Part shown: positions 11,354-20,538 of the stretch, piece by piece | Numbering within the stretch: position 1 is the stretch's first letter | Layout of the letters: each line of letters starts with the position of its first letter | Source of the DNA: Ephydatia muelleri | Lineage: Eukaryota; Porifera; Demospongiae; Spongillida; Spongillidae | DNA: 64,000 nucleotides | Assembly (NCBI GenBank): GCA_013339895.1 | Contig: JABACO010000017.1 | Location: 828,315-892,314 of the forward strand | Direction of reading: 5' to 3' | Notes under the pieces: generated by a model | Database searches by the model: none | Told to the model about the DNA's origin: nothing | What the model saw: the letters and a program-made list of their open reading frames with translations, nothing else | Program-made: the position numbers and the translations under genes

Positions 11354-12070
11354 TAGTCTCGTACCCAGACCCTTATTCCCACAGCTGTGGATGGATTACA
11401 TCACCGCTACGTGGAAAGAGGGTAGATCGAACTTTTTGGTTCTGACTTGTTTTGAATGTTATGCCAATTATTGTGTCGTCATAAGTGTCGTCATAGTGTA
11501 ATTATGGTTACAGTGGTTAGGTCATGAGTGCTATATAATGTGTCATCCTAGTAGCAGCTGTGAAGATGGTGGTGTTAATGAGGTGTTAAAATTATCAATC
11601 TACATGTAGGTTAATTAAGGATGCCGAGGGGGATGGCAGCCGTGTCCTGCGTTGTTGGAAGTATTTTTTATCTCTATTTAAAGCTACAGGACACAAAAAC
11701 TACAGTTTTGAGGCATTGTACTGTGATAGAGGTCATCAAAAGCGTAAGGTAGTGCGTAATACAACGACTTTCCACTTCCAGTAGGCAAGGAGATAAATAC
11801 GTCATTGCCTTCCATAAAGGTCCTGATAGCCAGTAGCTGCTTGTCACGTACGCTGGAATATCCAAGTCTTGGGGATGCACGAATAATAACGGCGTCTAGC
11901 GATTCCGTCCCCGACATTCTAATCGCTGCTTGACTCATTATTGCTAATTACACGATGACGACACTTATGACGACACAATAATTGTCAGAACCAAAAAGTT
12001 CCTCTTTTTCCACGTAGCGGTGATGTAATCCATCCGCAGCTGTGGGAATAAGGGTCTGGGTACGAGACTA
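11354..12070. mobile_element. MULE-like element with RecQ fragment, 9-bp target duplication
   Basis: The element starts TAGTCTCGTACCCAGA and ends with the inverse, with ~120-150 bp of matching terminal inverted repeat. It is flanked by a perfect 9-bp direct repeat GTCCTACCG (11,345-11,353 and 12,071-12,079). Nine-base duplications and long TIRs are characteristic of Mutator-like elements. The interior holds only a truncated RecQ-helicase start, with no transposase, so it is non-autonomous. Further family members are at 14,749-15,157 and 63,722 onward. Confidence 0.75.
11684..11938 (-). pseudogene. RecQ-like DNA helicase N-terminal fragment inside MULE-like element
   Basis: The minus strand encodes 84 residues with LGYSSVRDKQLLAIRTFMEG, the RecQ zero-motif-like region (Q motif), and the Walker A box LPTGSGKSLYYALPYAFD. 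Full RecQ helicases are over 500 residues; here the frame ends shortly after motif I. The ATG (11,936-11,938) lies almost directly next to the inner edge of the right TIR. Walker A identity is seen; helicase family is inferred from known RecQ motifs. Confidence 0.75.
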
Positions 12071-12105
12071 GTCCTACCGCTATTGATTTGTTCTGTTCTG
12101 TTATG

Positions 12106-12944
12106 CAGTGGCGTAGGAACGGTTCAAAAAGTGGGGGGGCTGAAATCAATTATTCATAAGTGGTTGTGGTAATCGAAATACTGAGAAATCACTTTATGCC
12201 TTGCAAAAAATATTTTGAAGCAGTATCAGTGAACAATTTAAGCAAATGCAAACTTGAAACCTTATTGCTGGTAGCGCTAAGCTTTAATATCTTCCGTTGT
12301 ATAAAAAGATAGTAAAAATATTCACATGTACGCGCGCGCGTGATACGAGTGTAGGTAAATGTACGTGTGCGCACAATTTACATCATGATTTTAACATCGA
12401 ATGCACAGAATATATAAATCAAGTTTAAATTCAAAAGCTGCCAAAAAAATTTCTTCCACGATCATTGGCTTGTGAAAAGTCTTTCGCTACAGCCATTAAG
12501 TCTAACTCATCTGCTCGCTCCTTATGTCCTTCTTAGAGTAGAAAAAGAATAAAATGCTTCATCCGATCGATTCCGTTCGAAAAACCTTATCGCTACGGCG
12601 GCTTGACGAAGTGCCTCTTGCAAAGAAACATTCTTTGTTTGAAGAAAACAAGAAAGTTGCTCAGTAGCGGAAAAAACAAGGTGAGAAAGCTTAAATCCAA
12701 AATAAGTATCAAATGTATGAAGTTGAGCCAAAATTCCTCCTGCCTTGGCTCCGTATTCATCATGGCTCGTGCGATTGATTTCTTCCATAGCTTGGGTAAG
12801 TGGTTCGTAGTTTTCTACAACTGACTCTATTTTAATATAATTTTATTCATAAATATGGGCAAAAAACAGTGAGGGGGCTGAGCCCCCCCACCGTCCAAAG
12901 TGGGGGGGCTATAGCCCCCCCTGCCCCCCCGCTTCCTACGCCTA
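12106..12944. mobile_element. hAT-like DNA transposon, degenerate
   Basis: The left end CAGTGGCGTAGGAA and right end TTCCTACGCCTA are inverted. The flanks CTGTTATG and ATGTTATG fit an 8-bp duplication with one mismatch (7 of 8 identical), as expected for hAT. Comparison with the opposite foldback arm shows the uninterrupted site. G-rich tracts sit near both ends. The inside carries a hAT transposase fragment. Confidence 0.75.
12522..12788 (-). pseudogene. hAT transposase fragment (ZMYM1/TTF-type)
   Basis: The minus strand reads HDEYGAKAGGILAQLHTFDT, FGFKLSHLVFSATEQLS and ALRQAAVAIRFFERNRSDEA. This is the recognisable segment of hAT transposases annotated as zinc finger MYM-type 1-like proteins. 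Only ~88 residues are left; the D, D and E catalytic regions are absent. Confidence 0.7.
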
Positions 12945-13140
12945 TGTTATGGAGATACAAGTGTGCAAAGTAATTGCATATTTCCCGGGCGTTACGCGCC
13001 ATTAACGTATTACGACTGGCTTCGAAGATTCTCGCACTTTTTTTTATTTAAAAATTTTAAATTTTTCAATAAATATAAAATAAATAAATAAAAAGAAATT
13101 AAATTCTTCCAGTATACATATGCTGCTATGCATGAGCAAT

Positions 13141-13374
13141 CTATAAAATAGAGTAGAGAGGTGCTCCATCATCCATCCCAAGTCCACTCCTCCACTTCAC
13201 TCGTGAGCCCCTTAGACACAAACTGGTTGCCCTTATGATAGCAAAGGCCAGTCGGGCCCTAACATATCCACATGCTTGAGAATAGGGCTTTTCCCATTTG
13301 TGAGCCAGGTTGGCTGCCATTCTCTTTAGGAAATGTTCGGCCTCTCTGTGTAGCAAACCATCCACTGACAGCAC
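13141..13374 (-). pseudogene. RT-element C-terminal fragment in the foldback loop
   Basis: The minus strand encodes LSVDGLLHREAEHFLKRMAA, NLAHKWEKPYSQACGYVRAR and RATSLCLRGSRVKWRSGLG. This is a common C-terminal tail of reverse-transcriptase proteins in sponge and cnidarian genomes. It sits in the single-copy centre of the foldback element, so it was captured by it or inserted there. Confidence 0.6.
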
Positions 13375-13970
13375 TATTGGTGTACTACGTTAATGGCGCG
13401 TAACGCCCGGGAATATTTTGCACACTTGTATCTCCATAACGGATAAAGCAAAAAATCAATAGCGGTAGCCGGTAGGACCCTTATACATGGGTACCTATTT
13501 TGAACCGATTTGGACACTCCTACCTGAAGATGTGGCCGTTTTGAACCCTACGGGGTATCGGACCTTGTAACGCGGTAAAATGGATTTTCACATTTAGTAA
13601 TGGTGTGGCATGTTGTGTTAAAAATAGGAACCCGATAGCGTTAATATTTCGGAAGATATATGGGACAGTTTCTGCGAAAATTGCCCCACGGTTAAAATGT
13701 TATAAAAATGCATCGCGTTTGAATCGCTATAACTTCCCAACGGATAACGCTATCGACTTCCTATTTTCAAAACTTCATACTACACCATTTCACTATGAAG
13801 TGTTGAAAATCATAAGTCGATAGCGTTATCCGTTGGGAAGTATAGCGATTCAAGCGCGATGCATTTTTATAACATTTTAACCGTGGGGCAATTTTCGCGG
13901 AAACTGTCCCATATGGTTTTAAATTTTATGTTATAAAATAAAATCCATTTTCGTATAGAACGTTCCATAT

Positions 13971-14739
13971 AAATTTTAACATCTGAAAACAGCAGAACCA
14001 CTACATTTCTAGGCTCAGGGGAGAAATGCATACCAACCTGGACCATTGGGGAAGATTCACCCAACGATGTCTTACTAAAGATGAAGTTGATGCAATTGTG
14101 AAGGCTGGCTTTTGTGTTCCTGATACAATTATGTAACTGGACTGATATTCCTTCTTATAGAAGTGATGTGTTATCACTCCAAGGATAGCGGCTTCAGGAT
14201 GACAAGATTTAAAAAAGCATGGAATTTTAAGGAATACACTCTTGAAACAGAAATGGCATCCTCTACGCCACAATTTAGATATGGGATATGTGCTGGGTTG
14301 ATCATTTACCTTTCTCAGATAGCGAGCAATGTCCATCTTTCCAATGCAACATCATATCAGGCCTGAAAAAGTCGAATCCGAAGATTACGTGATAGTTCTG
14401 TTTGCGAGTTTAAGAATGAATGTTGGGGTCAAGTTTTGCATTCTAACAGAAGGACCAATTGCAATATTGGACGTATTTACAAAACTTCCTGAGAGTATTC
14501 TGGATACCCTAATAGTTTAAGTGTGAAACATGTATTAGCTGAATTGCTTTTCTAAAAACAATTTACACACATTCTGTTCATTCTGTATCCATTGGAACTT
14601 CAATTGGTTGTGAAGAAATGTGGCAGCCCACACTTCAATTTTAACCTTCTGAGATTGGACGCTGACTGTTCAAATGTCAAAGCGTATAGCAAAGCAAATA
14701 TATGTAGTCACCCCCTCCCCTCTCCAGGGAAGTGTATAA
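13971..14739. other. No recognisable gene
   Basis: Open frames on both strands (minus 14,001-14,336 with SLVRHRWVNLPQWSRLVC; plus 14,163-14,520) are unrecognised and short. They may be transposon remnants. Confidence 0.4.
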
Positions 14740-14748
14740 TCGTTGCAA

Positions 14749-15157
14749 TAGTCTCGTACCCAGAACCAACTTTTCATAGCTGCGGATGGATTAAAAGAAT
14801 ATTAAAGTTGAGGGGCGAAATTCAAAATTGATACATGTAAATTTCATAAGCATCCCCAGAAAAAAAAAAAAAGGCCCCCCCCCCCCAAAAAAAAAATTGT
14901 GGCAAATTTTTTTTTTCATTTGTGTTAATCAACGTATACGGTATGATTTCACAGTGTGCTTAATTAGTGAATTATGTTGTGAACATGGAGGTTTTAAGTA
15001 ATCTCAAGGAGAGAGAAGGCATCTGCCCCAACCCTTAATTTATGTGCGTGCCCTGCATACAAATCGACACACCAAAATGGTGTTTTCGGCTGTCGTTATA
15101 GTACAGTGCTTAGCTGTGTCATAGTCGAATGTCTGCGTCTGGGTGGGTACGAGACTA
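14749..15157. mobile_element. Short MULE-like element of the TAGTCTCGTACCC family
   Basis: Ends are TAGTCTCGTACCCAGA and the inverse of TAGTCTCGTACCC. The flanks are TCGTTGCAA (14,740-14,748) and TCGTTGCGA (15,158-15,166), a 9-bp duplication with one mismatch. The interior has no ORF and does not contain the RecQ fragment. The element is 409 bp long. Confidence 0.7.
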
Positions 15158-15166
15158 TCGTTGCGA

Positions 15167-16984
15167 CAAGCGCATGCGCGATGATGCTTCTGGAGAACTA
15201 GTCGATGGCGTCGTATGAACGAATAGGATGCTGTTGTCAGACAAAAATACTCCTGCATATGTAGTTGCATAGTAAAAGGGGGACCTGGGTTTGGAATTTA
15301 AAAAATAAATAAGTGATACATGACATGTAGGTGCGCGAGTCTAATCGACAACACAGCTTCACTTCCCCTCACCAGTGGAACACATTCAAATCTGTCTGGA
15401 GGTATATACATCGAGATCATTATTGGACAATATCACATCACATCAGTTACCTATGCCAATACACAGAGGCTACAAGAAAACAACAGCACAACCTGTTCCG
15501 CAAATAGTGTGTGCATGAACCCTTTTGTACAAGTCAGGGATTAACTAACTGTTCACCATCAATCGAACTCATCATCAGATTGGTACAAATCATTTGCCTC
15601 CTTCTGTCCCTGAAGCTGGCTCAACTGGCCGTTGGGCTGGGAGATCCCATTGCCTTCAGAGCGTCCAAATCTAACATTACTAGCAGCAGTCTGTGTATGA
15701 GGGGGGGGGGAAAGCTATTAATAGTAGCAGTTGTGTAAGAGGGGAAAAGCTATTAATAGTAGCATTCTGTGTAAGACTTAATAGTTAGCAGTCTGAGGCA
15801 TGGAGGGGTGGGACAACATAAAAATGACTTCTTAAACAGGTGCAACTTAATTGGAACAACAGACCAAACACTGGCATATTGAGTTCGACTTTCACTTCAC
15901 ATTAATAAAAAAAGAAAGAATATGTATGGATCATTTCCGCAAAAAGGGACCTAATGCATGTTTTTCAAGATTTCAAATTTTTGTTGTTGATATTCTAGAA
16001 GTCTGAAATGTCCTCTACAAATTGCTTGTTACACACTGAGAATTGGAGTATTTGTCATGGAGCTGTAAGGCTCTGAATTTTTAATTAACCATACATTTCA
16101 ACACAGGTGTTAATTGCGTGTACTGGAAATTTATAATGTACATGTATATGTTTCGTGAAATGATCACATATATTTATTTTCCACAACAACCAGTAAATGG
16201 CTGGGGAGGGGCACATAATGGGGGAGGGGCACATAATGAGAGAGGAGAAGGAAGGGCACAACAGGTGCATTAGGGGCTGTTCATAAATATGTCACGCAAT
16301 AGGAGGAGGGGGGCAGAACATTTGTGACGGGGGAGGGGGGGGGGGAGGAAGGTTTAATATAGCATGATGCCACAAATTTATTGTTAAGGCTGTATTAACT
16401 CTTTGAACGCAAAGTGCATGCACACATGCATGCTCACAAACGAGAATTATTTGCCTCACCCATTCATGCAGTGCTGTGTGTTATATTGTGTTGATCAAAA
16501 CCACTTTGAATATGCATGCAAGTGCAATACTGACATGCATCTAACCCCATAGACATACAAATGTTTGAAACATATGTGGTCCCGGTTTGTAAGCTCATTT
16601 TGTGTATCCATTATGACCCGCTGGCCACAGGCAATCATATACTACACTGATCTGGGCTACGCATTCTTGCTCTTGAGTATTGAAGTGATGCATTAGTGAA
16701 GTGAAGTGAGGTCATCTGAATAATAGGGTTCTTTTAACCAGTGTGAGGAGGGGGATCCCAGGAGAGGGACCAGTGCATAAAGGTAAGGGGGAGGGGCCAG
16801 TACCTGAGTAAGGCCACGCGTGTCCTGAGACATGGAGAAGTAAGCACCACTTGAGTAGACCGGAGCTAAACGAGGAGCACGTGAGAGGAGGAGGGAAAGA
16901 AAGGAAGAGAGTAAAGGGGGAAAGTAGGTGAGGGGATTTTACACCACCTCACACATGCCCCTCCCCCCCTCTTGTCACTATTAC
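15167..16984. other. Repeat-rich intergenic stretch
   Basis: At 15,928-16,143 there is a truncated relative of the short inverted-repeat element at 18,603. It shares the terminal CGCAAAAAGGGACCTA and carries the interior in inverse orientation. G-runs occur at about 15,700 and 16,330. I see no coding gene. Confidence 0.5.
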
Positions 16985-17232
16985 CTGTTGCCCCATACTG
17001 GAAGTCTCCCAGTCCTCCAAACCACACCCCCAACAGGGTAGGTTGGTTGCAGCAAGATAGTGCTACCAAACGCTGTAGCTGCCTTGGCCAAGGCCGCAGC
17101 TTGTTCGAGGATCTTCATGAAGTTCTATTGGAGAAGAAAATTCAAATGTGCAAGCACACCACTCCAGCTACATGTGTAAAAATATTATGTACACACACAC
17201 ACGCCGCGCGCGCGCGCACACACACACACACA

Positions 17233-17288
<56 letters not shown>

Positions 17289-17793
17289 TTTTCCCCTCTT
17301 TTTTTTAAACTAATATATACACACTAAATTTAATCACTTCTACACACAAACAGTAGGACCCAGTACTCTATAGTGCACGATCTGGTCGTTGGTCAGCCCT
17401 GATCTGATCCATGACGTTGGCTTCTGCTTCTCAATGCTGCTACGAGCGTCGGGGGATAAAGGGTGTTGGAGGAAGTTATCACAGAACTTGCTGTATTGCG
17501 TGAGCGCATCCACCATACTGGCCAGGAAGGGAGGCAGATCGCCTAGCAACAGTAAACAACATGTAAAATTTCGTGTCTCAGTACAGCATACCCCCCTCCC
17601 TCAATATATATACACATTGAGACAGCATTAATTACCTCCCAGGCCAGTTGCTAAGGAGGGGGCGGGTGCCACTGGCAAGCCTGTTGCTAAGGAGGGGGCG
17701 GGGGCCACAGGGGTCGGATAGGACGGGTTCCCAACAGCTGTGTACTGTTGTGGAGGTGGCGCCATTTCGGTTGAGGGGGTAGTGGTCGCCTTG
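16985..17793 (-). CDS. Unrecognised gene, three consecutive internal exons
   Basis: Three minus-strand exons, 17,793-17,636, 17,542-17,352 and 17,124-16,985, join in phase (1-0-0 at the joins) with AG acceptors. Donors are GTAATT, GTTTGT and GTAATA. The 162 encoded residues begin with a Pro/Ala/Thr-rich linker (TTTPSTEMAPPPQQYTAVG, then two APAPSLATGL repeats). A polar segment follows (FLASMVDALTQYSKFCDN, SSIEKQKPTSWIR), then an alanine-rich helix (NFMKILEQAAALAKAATAFG). I recognise no domain. Neither start nor stop is visible: upstream exons would be beyond the minisatellite at 17,880 and downstream ones left of 16,985. Phase consistency of three exons argues for a real gene. Confidence 0.5.
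17195..17284. repeat. (CA)n microsatellite
   Basis: About 90 bp of CACACA with a short CGCGCG core, inside an intron of the unrecognised minus-strand gene. Confidence 0.95.
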
Positions 17794-17879
17794 CTGATAG
17801 AAATGGAGGGAGGGAAGGATGACCTCAATGCACACACCGACATGCCTCTGCCAACATTGAACAGTGTCAACATTAATGA

Positions 17880-18437
17880 GCACATGTACCCATGGTGAAT
17901 AACGTACATGTTCCCATGGTGATAATGTACATGTTCCCATGGTGAATAATGTACATGTTCCCATGGTGAATAATGTAATGTTTCCCATGGTGAATAATGT
18001 ACATGTTCCCCATGGTGAATAATGTACATGTTCCCATGGTGAATAATGTACATGTTCCCATGGTGAATAATGTACATGTTCCATGGTGAATAATGTACAT
18101 GTTCCCATGGTGAATAATGTACATGTTATGTTCCCATGGTGAATAACGTACATGTCCCATGGTGAATACTGTACATGTTCCCATGGTGAATAATGTACAT
18201 GTTCCCATGGTGAATAATGTACATGTTCCCATGGTGAATAATGTACATGTTCCCATGGTGAATAATGTACATGTTATGTTCCCATGGTGAATAACGTACA
18301 TGTTCCCATGGTGAATACTGTACATGTTCCCATGGTGAATAATGTACATGTTCCCATGGTGAATAATGTGCATGCTCCCATGGTGAATAATGTACATGTT
18401 CCCATGGTGAATAATGTACATGTTCCCATGGTGAATA
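17880..18437. repeat. Minisatellite, ~22-bp unit CCCATGGTGAATAATGTACA...
   Basis: About 25 copies of a unit containing CCATGGTGAATAATGTACATG, with a few length variants. The motif itself holds the palindromes CCATGG and TGTACA. Long frames through it on both strands arise from the repetition. Confidence 0.95.
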
Positions 18438-18602
18438 AAGTGAATTGCCCAGCCTGCCTCTGTAGCCAGGTAAACTGCGCCTTCCTCCCCACTTCCCTTC
18501 CTCCCCCACCTACCTTCCTCCCCCCTATGTTATTCTAGACTAAATTTAAGAAAAACTAAGCAGTTTAGTAGTTAATCATACCAAAAATAAAAATCATCAA
18601 AT

Positions 18603-18843
18603 GGGATCGTTTCTGCAAAAAGGGACCTAGTGCATACATTATAAAACTTCCAGTACACGCAATAGAAATGTAAGCTTGCGTTGAAATGTATGGCTAATTA
18701 AAAATTCAGCGCCTTACAACTCCATGACAGATACTCCGATTCTCAGTGCGTAAAAAGCAATGTGTAGAGGACATTTCAGACTTCTAGAATATCAGAAATC
18801 TTGAAAAAACATGTGTTAGGTCCCTTTTCGCAGAAACGATCCC
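18603..18843. mobile_element. Short inverted-repeat element (MITE), 241 bp
   Basis: Ends GGGATCGTTTCTGCAAAAAG and the near-perfect inverse CTTTTCGCAGAAACGATCCC bound an AT-rich interior without ORFs. AAAT flanks both sides. A truncated relative is at 15,928-16,143. Superfamily not assigned. Confidence 0.75.
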
Positions 18844-18867
18844 AAATGAATCTAGCGCTATAACAAA

Positions 18868-19175
18868 TTAACTACATACAAAGACACACTACACTACATA
18901 CACACTACACACAAAGACGCACTACACTACATACAAACTACATACGAAGACACACTACACTACATACACACTACACACAAAGACACACTACACTCCATAC
19001 AAACTACATACGAAGACACACTACACTACATACACACTACACTCCATACACACTACACACAAAGACACTACACTACATACAAAGACACACTACATACACA
19101 CTACACACAAAAACACACACTACATACAAGATGCACTACACTACATACACACTACAGATGCACTACATACAAGGC
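18868..19175. repeat. Degenerate ACTACACTACATACA tandem repeat
   Basis: About 300 bp of CACTACAC/CATACA/AAAGACAC variants ending just before the assembly gap. Confidence 0.9.
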
Positions 19176-19209
19176 TCATGCATGCAGTTGCAACGAACCG
19201 TTCTGTGAG

Positions 19210-19309
19210 NNNNNNNNNNNNNNNNNNNNNNNNNNNNNNNNNNNNNNNNNNNNNNNNNNNNNNNNNNNNNNNNNNNNNNNNNNNNNNNNNNNNNNNNNNN
19301 NNNNNNNNN
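19210..19309. other. Assembly gap (100 N)
   Basis: Exactly 100 N, the usual placeholder for a gap of unknown size. It falls at the left boundary of the triplicated segment, directly before the poly-C tract that starts each unit. Confidence 1.
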
Positions 19310-19463
19310 CCCCCCCCCCCCCCCCCCCCCATTATTTTGCACAATACACACAGACCTGATTAATGATGAAGGGGCGGAGCTGATTACGGTGGAGGGCGGG
19401 GCTGGTTAATGAAAAAGGGGCGGGGTTGACTAGCAAAAAAAAAGGGGGGGGCAGGGCTGATGG

Positions 19464-19748
19464 GTGGTTGAAAGGGTGGGAGCAGAGGGTTGGGGAAGGT
19501 GGGAGCAGAGGGTTGGGGAAGGTGGGAGCAGAGGGTTGGGGAAGGTGGGAGCAGAGGGTTGGGGAAGGTGGAAACAGAGGGTTGGGGAAGGTGGGAGCAG
19601 AGGGTTGGGGAAGGTGGGAGCAGAGGGTTGGGGAAGGTGGGAGCAGAGGGTTGGGGAAGGTGGGAGCAGAGGGTTGGGGAAGGTGGGAGCAGAGGGTTGG
19701 CGAAGGTGGAAGCAGAGGGTTGGGGAAGGTGGAAGCAGAGGGTTGGTC
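19464..19748. repeat. 23-bp G-rich minisatellite, unit 1 (~12 copies)
   Basis: Unit starts GGTTGGGGAAGGTGGGAGCA. Because 23 is not a multiple of three and the motif has no stop in any frame on either strand, long ORFs appear in many frames. They are not genes. The G-runs could form quadruplexes. Confidence 0.95.
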
Positions 19749-20281
19749 ATGATGGGTGCACGTGGATCGCCCACCCAACGCTGCTTGAGTGAATACAAGG
19801 GTCTGGTCAGGGCATACCTGAGCCATAAAGCTGTTGTGGTGTGATACTTGAGGAAGCGTGGAGAAGCATATAAGTATGGCTGCAATAAACTGGTTGACCA
19901 GGTGTCGGCTTGTTTGTCTCACACTTTGAACTTTTGTGTGGGCCTGGGTAGTTGGTTAGCTTCTTTCAGCACCACTTCACTAAGCAGATTGACCACACCC
20001 ACAACCGCTGGGTGCCTGGCTGGGTAGTTGGTTTATTTGTGAGGTCAGTTAAGGTCGGCTAAATTTTTACCAACCTTGCAGGGTTCACACCCAAGCACCT
20101 GATCTCTAGTTGACCTTAGATGACCTTTGGTTGACCTCCATATGACCTTTGGCTGACCTCTAGATGACCTTTGGTTATGTAACAGTGTCCATTCTATTGT
20201 CGACATTGGAGATTAACTTTAATTCATGGGCCTTTGGATAAGTGTACAAAAACTATTGGAATGTGTTTTGTGTGCACACAG

Positions 20282-20464
20282 GATTCTCGTCATTTAGCCT
20301 CCCGGTACCAACTCACCTATCAGGCAAGTCAGTGGTGATGAACAGTGGGAGGAGGTTGATTCATGCGCTCCCCCTGTCGACCAATCAGATCGCGGCTATG
20401 AGGCAGTACAGATCACTCTGGTAGACTGCCCTGGACATGCCTCACTCATTCGTACCATCATGGG

Positions 20465-20538
<74 letters not shown>

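Larger units (their letters stand above)
10853..13970. repeat. Foldback element with long inverted arms and nested insertions
   Basis: The left end ATATGGAACGTTCTATACG recurs inverted at the right end (to 13,970). The arms stay collinear inward: a palindrome, then AACGCTATCGGGTTCCTATTT, ATACCCCGTAG, TCCTACCG, CTATTGATTT, GAGATACAAGTGTGCAAA and GGGCGTTACGCGCCATTAACGTA. In the left arm the match is interrupted by the MULE-like element (11,354-12,070) and the hAT element (12,106-12,944). The central loop, about 13,010-13,390, carries an RT fragment. Arms without insertions are about 600 bp. All of this is seen by direct comparison; superfamily unknown. Confidence 0.85.

Noticed and set aside
17880..18437. 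Possible CRISPR-like array
   Set aside because: Tandem repeat with no unique spacers, in a eukaryotic context.
20282..20466. Frameshift pseudogenisation of the EEFSEC G3 exon
   Set aside because: The same two-base offset is in all units, and a consensus GC-AG intron of 65 nt resolves it. A 41-nt GT-AG alternative (donor GTACCA) also fits the frame but has a poor donor.
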